Shown in pieces: positions 16,546-25,144 of a stretch of 64,000 bases of DNA; positions within the stretch are counted from its first letter, which is position 1; the number at the start of each line of letters is the position of its first letter. The stretch covers positions 22,623 to 86,622 of the forward strand of contig JBBAAO010000004.1 of NCBI GenBank assembly GCA_041658205.1. Direction: 5' to 3'. Position numbers and translations under genes: made by a program. Source of the stretch: Bacteroidota bacterium (lineage in GTDB: Bacteria > Bacteroidota > Ignavibacteria > UBA10030 > UBA8401). Below the pieces are notes generated by a model, which had not been told where the DNA came from, did no database searches, and saw only the letters and a list, made by a program, of their open reading frames with translations.

Positions 16546-16707
16546 GCCTAACGGACTGGAGCTAAGTTGCGTGCAAACGTTCTAGCGCGCTGGTTGTATT
16601 TTTAGATTAAAAATGAGCCTGCGTATCGTAAGTTGTCATTTGAGAACTCAACACTTTCGCCAAAGAGCGACGGCGGTTTGCACGTCAACTTGAGCGACTG
16701 GTTAGGC
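16546..16707 (-). repeat. attC 26, class G
   Basis: GTT/AAC with gcaaacgttctagcgcg. The core is identical to the attC at 50232, 34 kb away. R' gcctaac, R'' gttaggc. Confidence 0.97.
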
Positions 16708-17209
16708 GGTAGCGCTTGATTAATGTGGCAAAATAAATAAATGCTGATATTATCACACTGTTAAAAATATATTTGATTGGATACGATATTAACACACCGA
16801 ACCAAGAGTAGCCGATAATTGCGCCAAGATACATCCCTTCTGAATCGGCTCCGTTTGCGAGTAAGTATTCAGGGTTTCGCTTCAACGTTAAAGCAACCAT
16901 ATCGGTAGAGTATTCTGTATTAATGAACGTCACATAAACAAAAGACAAAACACCAATAACAAAACCTGCCATTGTTATAGAGTAAATATTTGTAAGCAAT
17001 CTTTTTTTATTAGTGATATCAAATTTCAAATACTTTTTAAATTCATAATTAATACCGATTACAGATAAGAAGCAGAAGAAAAACATTAATACATCATTTG
17101 AAAATGAATGCCAATGAAAGTGTCTTTTGAGTGCGTAGTATTGCATCAGTATTAAACTGAACGATACCAGTGAATTAAGCATTGAGTATTTAACTACTAT
17201 TTTCCACAT
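16685..17209 (-). CDS. Four-helix membrane protein ending inside attC
   Basis: A 174-aa protein with membrane helices near 8-24, 38-55, 73-94 and 145-165 and no conserved polar motif in them. After FATLIKRYR the frame continues through the attC half-site, adding LTSRSS before a TGA within the L box. Those final residues are encoded by the recombination site and would be the same for any frame entering attC here. Family not recognised. Confidence 0.82.
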   Translation of the reverse strand: MWKIVVKYSMLNSLVSFSLILMQYYALKRHFHWHSFSNDVLMFFFCFLSVIGINYEFKKYLKFDITNKKRLLTNIYSITMAGFVIGVLSFVYVTFINTEYSTDMVALTLKRNPEYLLANGADSEGMYLGAIIGYSWFGVLISYPIKYIFNSVIISAFIYFATLIKRYRLTSRSS

Positions 17210-17229
17210 TTTAATGTTGTTTCGCTACC

Positions 17230-17400
17230 GCCTAACGGACTGGAACTAAACTGCGTGCAAACGTTCCAGAGCGCCGGGATTGATTTTAAATTAAAAATGA
17301 TACCGCGTATTGTAAGTTGTCATTTGAGAACTCAACACTCAAAGCTCAAAGCTCAAAGCGCGTCGCGGTTTGCACGTCATGTTTGAGTGACTGGTTAGCC
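17230..17400 (-). repeat. attC 27, class D, slightly long
   Basis: ACT/ATGTTT; 171 bp because caaagct is repeated in the middle (caaagctcaaagctcaaagc). R' gcctaac, R'' gttagcc. Confidence 0.96.
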
Positions 17401-17575
17401 CGCTAAAACTATTTTTTGAAACGCTACACTGCTGGCGGCTGGCGTAAGCCACGTTGAATTACACAACAACTTTTGAATGTTAAAAAACTGTTTATTTGTT
17501 TTTTTTGATTTTACAACAAATCTCAAATTTAACTACACAACTTGAGCAACATTTTATTTTGCCGCCAGCAGAGCG
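17401..17575. mobile_element. Gene-less cassette, family 1
   Basis: Consensus-like copy with both inverted repeats intact; carries gttaaaaaactg in the middle. Confidence 0.9.
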
Positions 17576-17739
17576 GGCTAACGGACTGGAGCTAACCTGC
17601 GTGGTAACGTTCCAGCGCGCGGGATTCTGTTTTTAAATTTAAAATCTACTTTCGTATCGTAAGTTGTCATTTGAAAACTCAACACTCAAAACTCAGAGCG
17701 CGTCGCGGTTACCACGTCAGGTTGAGCGACTGGTTAGGC
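17576..17739 (-). repeat. attC 28, class C
   Basis: CCT/AGG with ccagcgcgcggg. R' ggctaac, R'' gttaggc. Confidence 0.97.
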
Positions 17740-17750
17740 AGCAAGTTGTT

Positions 17751-18362
17751 TTATAATTGATAAACAGCGCCAATATTTAATGAATAATGAACACGATCCG
17801 AGTAATTAGTGTAATGCTTCCAAGCAATGTCTAAATCAATTTGAGGTAATACTTTTAATTGAAAACCAATTCCCAACGTATGCACAAAATAATTCTTATT
17901 AGGGAATTGAATGCTTGAATTAAACTCAGAAGAAGATAAATCGGACCACGTAACTCGAACTAAACCAATTCTTTCAATTACATATCCACCACCAGAAGAG
18001 AAATATACTCTAAAATTATCGTCGGGAAGATCAAACAGCTTAAAATCAACAAATAATCTGGTTATTTGAGATGCTTCGCCAGTTGAATGTTCTACTCTAT
18101 TTTCTGGAATCATTACTTCAGGCGAATAACGATTGAAAGAATAGTAATTGAATTCGATTGTTGGTGTGATTGACAATTGGTTTGTTAAAATATATTCAAG
18201 TCCAAAACCAGCATTTATACCAACATTCCAATTTGGATACAGATATGTTGTTTCATCAATAGAACCAAGCTGTGTTGGCGAATTGATACCGGAGTATATT
18301 ACAACCTTGGGTTGAGTAAATACTGAAAAGGACAAGAGAAAAAATAAAGTTAATATTCTCAT
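17751..18362 (-). CDS. Outer-membrane beta-barrel protein
   Basis: A 203-aa protein with signal peptide MRILTLFFLLSFSVFTQ. Repeated amphipathic strands follow: VGINAGFGLEYILTNQLSITPTIEFNYYSF, FVDFKLFDLPDDNFRVYFSSGGGYVIE, HTLGIGFQLKVLPQIDLDIAWKHY and a final YSLNIGAVYQL. Length and spacing fit an eight-stranded OmpW/OmpA-like or generic porin-family barrel. No extracellular enzymatic motif. Complete, with the stop 11 bp before the attC. Confidence 0.88.
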   Translation of the reverse strand: MRILTLFFLLSFSVFTQPKVVIYSGINSPTQLGSIDETTYLYPNWNVGINAGFGLEYILTNQLSITPTIEFNYYSFNRYSPEVMIPENRVEHSTGEASQITRLFVDFKLFDLPDDNFRVYFSSGGGYVIERIGLVRVTWSDLSSSEFNSSIQFPNKNYFVHTLGIGFQLKVLPQIDLDIAWKHYTNYSDRVHYSLNIGAVYQL

Positions 18363-18389
18363 TAAATATTGCTTCCAGTAATTCTTGCT

Positions 18390-18553
18390 GCCTAACGGAC
18401 TGGAGCTAACCTGCGTGGTAACGTGCCAGCGCGTTGGATTGTGTTTTTAAATTTAAAATCTGCTTTCGTATCGTAAGTTGTCATTTGAGAACACAACACT
18501 TAAAACTCAGAGCGCGTCGCGGTTACCACGTCAGGTTGAGCGACTGGTTAGGC
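18390..18553 (-). repeat. attC 29, class C
   Basis: CCT/AGG with tggtaacgtgccagcgcg. R' gcctaac, R'' gttaggc. Confidence 0.97.
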
Positions 18554-18562
18554 ACGCTTTAA

Positions 18563-19420
18563 CTAATGCTTATTTTCAAATGTAATTGAATTTGATGAAA
18601 CGTATTCTCCTCGCAGCAAGGTAGTGAGCGTGTTTAATTCCTCTTGATATTTTGTTTTGTATTCTGCATCAAAACCATAGCAACATAACCGATCTGGTTT
18701 TTGAAACCTGTATTTTAACATTATTGTATATTTTCCTGCTGGCAATTCTCTGAAATCATACATCCAAAGTTTCACTGGAGAATAATCAATAGTCTGACGT
18801 TCTGGTACACTAATTACATCATCTCTATCAGGGAATATTTTTTCACCTACACAATCAGTTCTCATCATAATTCGAGGAACTATTGTTCCCTTGCTATCTT
18901 TGACTATAGCCTCGATTGGTTCAATACATTCAAAAACACGAAGCAACGTGAACGAAATGTCTGAATTATTTTGCATCGAAGCGTGAAGAGTAAGAAAACC
19001 TTCTCTAAATGTATAACAATCCAATTTTAACGTTAGAATTGGCTGTTTTGTATTTTCTTTTTCTATTGCCTTATGGTAATTTTCAATATCGTTGGTGGAT
19101 TCCACCCAAGGAACCTTTATCATTGCGTTACAAATGATTGTTTGGTTCAAATCATAAATTATCACTGTATCCGTTTGAGTTATGTATAAAAGACCATTAA
19201 TTCTTAGAATGTGTTTGCCCATTGGTACATTATCAATGACATAATTACCATTTCCATCTACTAAGCTTCCAAGATTTTCATTTAGAAGATAAACTGAAAA
19301 AAGCTCAAATGATTTTTGGCCATCTTCAAGTTTCAAAGTACCCTTTATAGTCGCTGATGACCCACAACAATAGATCATACCGAACAATAATATTACTTTC
19401 TTTAATTTTGACATATTCAT
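18563..19420 (-). CDS. Exported protein with carboxypeptidase-regulatory-like domain
   Basis: A 285-aa protein. The hydrophobic start (LKKVILLFGMIYCCGSSA) is a signal peptide and GMIYCC could also act as a lipobox. Residues 23-95 (TIKGTLKLEDGQKSFELFSVYLLNENLGSLVDGNGNYVIDNVPMGKHILRI) are a carboxypeptidase-regulatory/CNA-B type beta-sandwich with the D.NG.Y...VP.G.. motif. The C-terminal half contains another beta domain ending REYPAGKYT-like ELPAGKYTIMLKYRF. Two ATGs lie 6 bp apart (19420, 19414); either may be used. Confidence 0.85.
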   Translation of the reverse strand: MNMSKLKKVILLFGMIYCCGSSATIKGTLKLEDGQKSFELFSVYLLNENLGSLVDGNGNYVIDNVPMGKHILRINGLLYITQTDTVIIYDLNQTIICNAMIKVPWVESTNDIENYHKAIEKENTKQPILTLKLDCYTFREGFLTLHASMQNNSDISFTLLRVFECIEPIEAIVKDSKGTIVPRIMMRTDCVGEKIFPDRDDVISVPERQTIDYSPVKLWMYDFRELPAGKYTIMLKYRFQKPDRLCCYGFDAEYKTKYQEELNTLTTLLRGEYVSSNSITFENKH

Positions 19421-19428
19421 TTAAGCGT

Positions 19429-19593
19429 GCCTAACGGACTGGAGCTAAGTTGCGTGGTAACGTTTTTACGCGAACGCGACCTTGATTAATTAATTTAAAA
19501 CTGTTTCTGTCGTATGTTGTGCTTAAATATTTCAACTTTGAATACAATAATCGCGTTCGCGGTTACCACGTCAACTTGAGCGACTGGTTAGGC
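19429..19593 (-). repeat. attC 30, class A
   Basis: GTT/AAC with acgcgaacgcg. R' gcctaac, R'' gttaggc. Confidence 0.97.
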
Positions 19594-19603
19594 ACGCAGC
19601 AGA

Positions 19604-20425
19604 TCATTTTAGCAAATACACTTTTTTTGTAATACTACCACTTGCAGTTAACAAACGTAAAAAATACATTCCTGAAGATAGATTATTCCCTTCCAATATT
19701 ATATTATTCAAACCACTGGAAGAAAATCGCTCATAAACACTCATCTTCTTTTGACCCAAAATATCGTACAAATCGATTCGGACGTTGGAACTTGTTGGAA
19801 TTGAATATTGAATAGTTGTATTTGGATTAAATGGGTTTGGATAAACAACCAAACTTAAATAATATGTATCAATAATATTATCATGGTTTTTGTCAACCTT
19901 TGTGATTATACGTTTCCCATTTATTACAACTTCTGTTAGTACTAAATAATAGAAAGCACCTTCTAATCTATACCACCCAATACTATCGATTAAATATTGA
20001 TAAAAAGAACAATCAACACAACTCCTTCCATAAACAAATCCCCACGAACGTCTTTCAACGTTAAGATATGTGGTTAATTTATTTTCGATACATTTACGAA
20101 AATAACCTCCCTTATCAAAAAACATATAATCTTTGGGCGCAGTAAAATCGTAATACAATATTTCCAATGAATCATACTTGGAGTAATGATATACCTTGCT
20201 ATCTTCTTGTCTTAAAAACATTGTATCAGGATGTCCAATTGAACAATACACAAGTTTGTAAACTTTTCCGTTAATAAGCTCTTCGGATACAACTTTTATT
20301 TTCCCATGGGTATAGAGAGTACCAAATGTCCATTCATTACCTATATCAAGGGGTAAATATCCTGTAGTCTGCGAATTAAGGAAGACTATAAAGAATAAAT
20401 TCAATTTTATTATTTTATTAATCAT
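19604..20425 (-). CDS. Secreted protein with type IX sorting domain
   Basis: A 273-aa protein with signal peptide (MINKIIKLNLFFIVFLNSQT) and a mature start GYLPLDIGNEWTFGT similar to other exported proteins in the window. A short linker holds DKNHDNIIDTYY, followed by a C-terminal sorting domain: VVYPNPFNPNTTIQYSIPTSSNVRIDLYDILGQKKMSVYE...LSSGMYFLRLLTASGSITKKVYLLK. That tail directs export by the type IX secretion system, with cleavage or anchoring at the surface. The effector part has no recognised family. Confidence 0.92.
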   Translation of the reverse strand: MINKIIKLNLFFIVFLNSQTTGYLPLDIGNEWTFGTLYTHGKIKVVSEELINGKVYKLVYCSIGHPDTMFLRQEDSKVYHYSKYDSLEILYYDFTAPKDYMFFDKGGYFRKCIENKLTTYLNVERRSWGFVYGRSCVDCSFYQYLIDSIGWYRLEGAFYYLVLTEVVINGKRIITKVDKNHDNIIDTYYLSLVVYPNPFNPNTTIQYSIPTSSNVRIDLYDILGQKKMSVYERFSSSGLNNIILEGNNLSSGMYFLRLLTASGSITKKVYLLK

Positions 20426-20446
20426 TTTCGAATGTATTTTCTGCGT

Positions 20447-20611
20447 GCCTAACGGACTGGAACTAAACTGCGTGCAAACGTTCCAGCGCGCTGGATTGTG
20501 TTTTTAAATTGCTGATAACTATCGCTGTCATAAGTTGTAATTTGAGAACTCAACACTTAAAACTCAAAGCGCGTCGCGGTTTGCACGTCATGTTTGAGTG
20601 ACTGGTTAGCC
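20447..20611 (-). repeat. attC 31, class D
   Basis: ACT/ATGTTT with gcaaac. R' gcctaac, R'' gttagcc. Confidence 0.96.
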
Positions 20612-20786
20612 CGCTAAAACTATTTTTTGAAACGCCACACTGCTGGCGGCTGGCGTAAGCCATGTTGAATTGCACAACAACTTTTGAATGTTAATGAACT
20701 GTTTATTTGTTTTTTTTGATTTTACAACAAATCTCAAATTGAACTACAAAACTAGAGCAACATTTTATTTTGCCGCCAGCAGAGCG
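20612..20786. mobile_element. Gene-less cassette, family 1
   Basis: Both inverted repeats intact. Small changes: gccacactgctgg and aaactagagc. Confidence 0.9.
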
Positions 20787-20949
20787 GGCTAACGGACTGG
20801 AGCTAAGCTGCGTTGCAACGTTCCAGCGCGTGGATTAAAGTTTTAAATTTAAAATGGTGTTTCGTAACGTAAGTTGTGTTTAGAAAACTCAACTTACAAA
20901 ACCTGAGCGCGTCGGCGGTTGCAACGTCAGTTTGAGCGACTGGTTAGGT
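20787..20949 (-). repeat. attC 32
   Basis: GCT arm against cagtttgag (one mismatch), gcaac stem, ccagcgcg. R' ggctaac, R'' gttaggt. Confidence 0.95.
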
Positions 20950-20954
20950 TGCAG

Positions 20955-21491
20955 TTAAAAATTCCCGAATATTGCACCCACAGTTACTCCGTAAATATCG
21001 AATCTTCTATTAAACTCAAAGAATCCTCCCAAATACATTCCGAAATATTGAAACCTGAGTTCTAAATCTAATTCCAATATATTTGTTGTATACTTCTCTG
21101 ATATAATCTCATAATCATCGTCAAATGGTCTGTAAAAGATAATTTTACCGCGTTTTATCTTTTCGCCATTTCCTATACCATATTTCCCAACAACAAATAA
21201 TTCGGGTAGATTACGAAAGGGTTGAGTGGAAACACCAATTAAACCAGAATATGAAGTAATCTTTTCGGGGGGTTCAAATATCGATGGTTCATTATTGATA
21301 GTTCTATCAATTTTAATATGAAGGTAATACATGCTTAATGAAACACCAAGCCGTGCCACCGTTCCGCCGTCGTGGTCTTGGAAACCTCCTTGAGATAATC
21401 CAATTCCCATATTTCCATATACCACTAATTTTTCTGAGTCTTGGCAAAAGACATTTGTTATTACAACAATCAGTAAGAGAAATGATTTCAT
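20955..21491 (-). CDS. Exported outer-membrane barrel-like protein (paralogue 2)
   Basis: A 178-aa relative, same length, of the protein at 6622. Signal peptide MKSFLLLIVVITNVFC before QDSEKL, shared core blocks and the same GAIFGNF ending. Divergence is spread evenly, so the pair is not a recent copy. The attC that travels with this gene (20787) is of a different class from that of its relative (6451), although the outermost ~13 bp of both cassettes agree. Likely an outer-membrane barrel. Confidence 0.87.
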   Translation of the reverse strand: MKSFLLLIVVITNVFCQDSEKLVVYGNMGIGLSQGGFQDHDGGTVARLGVSLSMYYLHIKIDRTINNEPSIFEPPEKITSYSGLIGVSTQPFRNLPELFVVGKYGIGNGEKIKRGKIIFYRPFDDDYEIISEKYTTNILELDLELRFQYFGMYLGGFFEFNRRFDIYGVTVGAIFGNF

Positions 21492-21509
21492 AGTTTGAGG
21501 TTTTCTGCA

Positions 21510-21673
21510 ACCTAACGGACTGGAACTAAGCCGCGTGGTAACGTTCCAGAGCGCGGGATTGTGTTTTTAAATTGCTGATAACTGTTATTATCGTAAGTTC
21601 TCATTTGACAACTCAACACTCAAAACTCAGGGCGCGTCGCGGTTACCACGTCGGCTTGAGTGACTGGTTAGGT
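21510..21673 (-). repeat. attC 33, class I
   Basis: GCC/GGC with tggtaac/gttacca and ccagagcgcg. R' acctaac, R'' gttaggt. Confidence 0.96.
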
Positions 21674-21679
21674 GCCACG

Positions 21680-22114
21680 TTATTTTATTTTGAAGTACGA
21701 TGATATTTCTGGTTCGAGATCAACATCCGTATTCACGCCAAACAATATTTTGGGCTTCAGAATACCATCGCACAATATTACTCCAACTATTTCAGTAGAT
21801 TTAAGACGTTCGAACTTAAAACTTCTCTTTGAATACTTCACTTCAATAATTTCCGCACTAGACATTACCATTTTTATATTTTTTGATTTTAAGATATCCT
21901 TGAGATTATTAGCGTAATATTGAAAATCGCTAACAACTTCTTCAATGCCTGAATCTTCATATTTGGCAAGACTATCAAACTCTGCTTGGTTAGGACCATA
22001 AAATATTGCCACTTTGCCGGAATAAACTTCCGAATTATGCTTTGTCCGTTTTTGAGCTACAAGGACAATGTTGATTAGTACGATTAACACTAGTATTGAT
22101 TTTGTTGTATGCAT
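21680..22114 (-). CDS. Exported protein, unknown
   Basis: A 144-aa protein with signal peptide MHTTKSILVLIVLINIVLVAQ. The mature part is helix then strands (SGIEEVVSDFQYYANNLKDILKSKNIKMVMSSAEIIEVKYSKRSFKFERLKSTEIVGVILCDG). The ATG at 22114 is preferred; a GTG 12 bp upstream lies in the attC half-site. Similar small periplasmic proteins occur in Bacteroidota, but no function is known. Confidence 0.8.
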   Translation of the reverse strand: MHTTKSILVLIVLINIVLVAQKRTKHNSEVYSGKVAIFYGPNQAEFDSLAKYEDSGIEEVVSDFQYYANNLKDILKSKNIKMVMSSAEIIEVKYSKRSFKFERLKSTEIVGVILCDGILKPKILFGVNTDVDLEPEISSYFKIK

Positions 22115-22124
22115 ATTTCGTGGC

Positions 22125-22285
22125 ACCTAACGGACTGGAGCTAAGTTGCGTGCAAACGTTCCAGCGCGCCGGCTATATTTTTAATTAAAAATGAACTCGC
22201 GTATCGTAAGTTGTCATTTTAGAACTCAACACTTTCGGCAAAGAGCGACGGCGGTTTGCACGTCAACTTGAGCGACTGGTTAGGC
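22125..22285 (-). repeat. attC 34, class G
   Basis: GTT/AAC with gcaaac and ccagcgcg; 161 bp. R' acctaac, R'' gttaggc. Confidence 0.96.
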
Positions 22286-22311
22286 AGCCTGTTTTAATTA
22301 ATATTTACCAC

Positions 22312-22340
22312 TTGACTATATGTCAGATATGACATATCTT
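22312..22340 (+). promoter_or_regulatory. Promoter and operator of the third TA cassette
   Basis: TTGACT (22312-22317) and TATCTT (22335-22340) are 17 bp apart. The perfect palindrome ATATGTCA-GATA-TGACATAT (22318-22337) fills the spacer and enters the -10 box. The toxin ATG (22349) is only 9 bp beyond the -10 box, so the message may be leaderless. Confidence 0.78.
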
Positions 22341-22348
22341 AATTATGT

Positions 22349-22681
22349 ATGAGCAATGATCATAAACCACTTGCCTGGTTACATGGTGAAGTAAAAACTC
22401 CGCCAATGTCACAAGCTGCAAGAATAGAAACTGGATTCCTACTTCGCAAACTGCAGCGTGGTGATTTGATCTCGCTTCCTTGGTCTCGTCCTATGCCATC
22501 AATTGGACCACGCTGCCATGAATTACGAATAACTGATGAAACTACAATTTGGCGGTTAATCTATCGTATTGATCCGGATGCAATTGTCATTCTTGAAATA
22601 TTTAAGAAAAAGACACAACAAACACCCAAAAATATTATTGACCAATGTAAAAAGCGAATTCGTTTATATGACGCTCAATAA
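22349..22681 (+). CDS. Gp49-like (HigB/RelE superfamily) toxin
   Basis: A 110-aa protein of the phage-derived Gp49-like family: KPLAWLHGEVKTPPMSQAARIETGFLLRKLQRGDLISLPWSRPMPSIGPRCHELRITDETTIWRLIYRIDPDAIVILEIFKKKTQQTPKNIIDQCKKRI. The conserved R-x-x-Y run and FKKKTQ.TP..I...A.KR motif identify RelE-fold ribonuclease toxins. Toxin-first gene order with a helix-turn-helix antitoxin gene next is the HigBA arrangement. There is no Shine-Dalgarno sequence before the ATG. Confidence 0.93.
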   Translation: MSNDHKPLAWLHGEVKTPPMSQAARIETGFLLRKLQRGDLISLPWSRPMPSIGPRCHELRITDETTIWRLIYRIDPDAIVILEIFKKKTQQTPKNIIDQCKKRIRLYDAQ

Positions 22682-22697
22682 ACAACAGGAATTATCT

Positions 22698-23009
22698 ATG
22701 GAAAAGAACAAAAAACAAAAACTGGAAGCAGCCGGCTGGAAAATTGGAAGTGTTGATGAATTTCTCAATCTCAACCAGCAAGAATCCGAATATATTGAAC
22801 TAAAGCTCTCGTTAAGTAAAAACCTTCAAAAACGTCGCCGTTTATTAAAATTGACTCAAAAAGACTTTGCAAAAATGATAAAGTCTAGTCAATCTCGTGT
22901 TGCAAAAATGGAATCCGGTGATCCCACTGTTACGATTGATTTATTGGTGAAATCATTACTAACCCTAAAGGCACCGAAGAACTCTCTCGCACGAATTCTT
23001 CCTCGATAA
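22698..23009 (+). CDS. HTH (XRE-family) antitoxin
   Basis: A 103-aa protein. Residues 1-45 are helical and probably contact the toxin. The Xre-type helix-turn-helix lies at about 47-95 (LSKNLQKRRRLLKLTQKDFAKMIKSSQSRVAKMESGDPTVTIDLLVKSLLTL). It should bind the palindrome at 22318 as autorepressor. The ATG at 22698 follows the toxin stop by 16 bp and is preceded by CAGGAATT; longer readings would overlap the toxin gene out of frame. Confidence 0.93.
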   Translation: MEKNKKQKLEAAGWKIGSVDEFLNLNQQESEYIELKLSLSKNLQKRRRLLKLTQKDFAKMIKSSQSRVAKMESGDPTVTIDLLVKSLLTLKAPKNSLARILPR

Positions 23010-23025
23010 AACTTTCTTAAAGGCT

Positions 23026-23193
23026 GCCTAACGGACTGGAGCTAAGTTGCGTGGTAACGTTTTATCGCGGCCACGAAATACATTTTGTGAATTGCTGATA
23101 ACTTGTGCTATCGTATGTTGTGTTCTCGTTTTTCAACATTCGATTGAAATCCAACGCCGCGGTTACCACGTCAACTTGAGCGACTCGTTAGGC
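23026..23193 (-). repeat. attC 35, class F
   Basis: GTT/AAC with tcgcggccacg/ccaacgccgcgg. The right spacer is gactcgttag. R' gcctaac, R'' gttaggc. Confidence 0.96.
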
Positions 23194-23378
23194 AACACGC
23201 GAGCTTGTTGAACAATTGCCAACAATTACAACTGAACTTTCTTCTTTAAGTGATTGCTTATTTTGAACAACTTTTCCTGACTTCGACCCCAATTGTTGGC
23301 AATTGGATGATTTATGAATGCAGGTGTCGTAATTTCGTTTTATGCTTTTTTGGAATTACACCACTTTTGCTTCGTGTT
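23194..23378. mobile_element. Gene-less cassette, family 3 (caattgccaacaatt)
   Basis: Inner inverted repeat CAATTGCCAACAATT/AATTGTTGGCAATTG with about 65 bp between the arms. Outer repeat GTTAGGCAACACG/CGTGTTGCCTAAC. No open frame. Confidence 0.87.
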
Positions 23379-23543
23379 GCCTAACGGACTGGAGCTAAGT
23401 TGCGTGGTAACGTTTTTACGCGAACGCGACCTTGATTAACTCGCCAACAACTGTTTGAATCGTATGTTGTGCTTAAATATTTCAACTTTGAATACAAAAA
23501 TCGCGTTCGCGGTTACCACGTCAACTTGAGCGACTGGTTAGGC
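23379..23543 (-). repeat. attC 36, class A
   Basis: GTT/AAC with acgcgaacgcg. R' gcctaac, R'' gttaggc. Confidence 0.97.
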
Positions 23544-23553
23544 AACAAGGAGA

Positions 23554-24282
23554 TTAATTCATTACTCCTCCTCTTTTTCTACCAGTTCGTAATAATTCTC
23601 GTGTTTTAATATTGAATGTACATTCTTCTTCTATAGTTGGTGTCACTCCACCTTCTATTAACTCTTTAAATTGGGGGTGGTTCTTAGGTGTTGCCTCTTC
23701 TTCAGAATCAGTATAAAATGTTATTACAAAATTAGTATCAATTGATATGGGTGTTGAATAAGAACAAACCAATATTGACTTTCGAGTTGATAAATCAACA
23801 ACATCGAGGCCACGATCTGGCCCAGTTCCTAAATCGAGAAAGAGATATTTATCCTTTAAGCCTTTGAACCATTCTCCCATCTCAGCACCATTATAAATTG
23901 GATTTGCGAGATAAATTACCGCACTATCAGCATAAACATTTACATCGTTATATACTTTGATGATATCGCCGGCAAATTCATTTTGTTTCAGTATAACCAC
24001 ACTGTAATTTGGATACTTAAAAAGTGTGCCCAGTGAGTCTTGATAAATATTTGGTTTATCGGTTCCCTCAAACTGAACTTCATTATTATTCTCACTCGAT
24101 TTCTCAAAGAGGATTACTTTTATTGTGTCGAGTGTTTGTAATATGGGATTTTCTAAAATAAAAGAATCTTTTAGTAATGAGTCCTTTTTTAAACTATTCA
24201 TTTGATTTTCAGATCGATCCTTTGTACTACACCCAACAATAATTAAGGACAGGATTAATGTTGTTCTTATTATTTTACTCAT
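23554..24282 (-). CDS. Lipoprotein, unknown function
   Basis: A 242-aa protein with lipobox LIIVGC (Cys18), then a low-complexity linker (STKDRSENQMNSLKKDSLLKDS). The rest is beta-rich (IKVILFEKSSENNNEVQFEGTDKPNIYQDSLGTLFKYPNYSVVILKQ; KYLFLDLGTGPDRGLDVVDLSTRKSILVCSYSTPISID). The middle G..L.LD.GTGP.RGL.V.DL motif occurs in uncharacterised lipoproteins. The last ~20 residues are basic. Confidence 0.83.
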   Translation of the reverse strand: MSKIIRTTLILSLIIVGCSTKDRSENQMNSLKKDSLLKDSFILENPILQTLDTIKVILFEKSSENNNEVQFEGTDKPNIYQDSLGTLFKYPNYSVVILKQNEFAGDIIKVYNDVNVYADSAVIYLANPIYNGAEMGEWFKGLKDKYLFLDLGTGPDRGLDVVDLSTRKSILVCSYSTPISIDTNFVITFYTDSEEEATPKNHPQFKELIEGGVTPTIEEECTFNIKTRELLRTGRKRGGVMN

Positions 24283-24311
24283 AAGGTATTGTTCAAATGT
24301 TTCTTCTTGTT

Positions 24312-24474
24312 GCCTAACGGACTGGAGCTAAGCTGCGTGCAAATGCTCCAGCGCGTTGATTATGTTTTTAAATTTAAAATCCTGTTTCGTAACATATGTT
24401 GTAAGTTGATTACACCACACTTAATATTTAAGAGCGTCGGCGGTTTGCACGTCAGCTTGAGCGACTGGTTAGCC
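24312..24474 (-). repeat. attC 37, class H
   Basis: GCT/AGC with gcaaatgc/gtttgc and ccagcgcg. R' gcctaac, R'' gttagcc. The gene on its right reads through into it. Confidence 0.95.
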
Positions 24475-24947
24475 GGCAAATCCAAATGTATGCGTTGTAT
24501 TCTTACTGTCGCACTGTCAAAATGATAAAATTCACCATTGAACTTTTGTTTCGTCGAATCTGTAAAATACACTCCAAATATTTTTGCGTAGATTTTTACA
24601 CTGTCAACATTTTCGAGAATATTTGGGATGTTGATTTGAATTGATGCAACCGGAGGATTAATTGGATCTGGATTTTCTGGAACACTTGAAAAATCGGTTG
24701 TATCAACAAAACTATTAATAGAGATAATCTGATTTGTGACTCGACCATAACTATGACGAAAATAACCGTCTAAACCATAGTTTAATTGAGTAATCATAAC
24801 TGAATCATTACGGTAATACACTTTTGCACTGCAATTTATTTTATTAAGAACAAACTCTGGTGTTTGTGTTGATTGAACAAGGTTTGATTTATCACAACCT
24901 ACAATTGCAAAAAAAAATACGACGTAATTAAAATACTTTTTGTACAT
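24360..24947 (-). CDS. Lipoprotein whose frame runs on through attC
   Basis: A 195-aa frame with lipobox FAIVGC (Cys18). The genuine domain is about residues 25-157, a beta-rich region with SAKVYYRNDSVMITQLNYGLDGYFRHSYG and IQINIPNILENVDSVKIYAKIFGVYFTDST. There is no stop at the cassette end, so some 38 residues (ANQSLKLTCKPPTLLN...) are translated from the attC. The tail may be tolerated, or the true stop may have been lost in recombination. Confidence 0.8.
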   Translation of the reverse strand: MYKKYFNYVVFFFAIVGCDKSNLVQSTQTPEFVLNKINCSAKVYYRNDSVMITQLNYGLDGYFRHSYGRVTNQIISINSFVDTTDFSSVPENPDPINPPVASIQINIPNILENVDSVKIYAKIFGVYFTDSTKQKFNGEFYHFDSATVRIQRIHLDLPANQSLKLTCKPPTLLNIKCGVINLQHMLRNRILNLKT

Positions 24948-24967
24948 ATACGATCTTGCTTTTTGCC

Positions 24968-25131
24968 GGCTAACGGACTGGAGCTAACCTGCGTGGTAAC
25001 GTTCCAGCGCGCAGGATTATATTTTTAAATTTAAAATCTACTTTCGTATCGTAAGTTGTCATTTGAGAACTCAACACTCATAACTCAGAGCGTGTCGCGG
25101 TTACCACGTCAGGTTGAGCGACTGGTTAGGG
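24968..25131 (-). repeat. attC 38, class C
   Basis: CCT/AGG with ccagcgcgcagg. R' ggctaac, R'' gttaggg. Confidence 0.97.
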
Positions 25132-25144
25132 CGCAGAATTTGTA

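Noticed and set aside
21313..21510. Minus-strand 65-codon frame with basic residues overlapping the gene at 20955
   Set aside because: It overlaps the barrel gene out of frame, lacks a ribosome site and is not open in the relative at 6622.
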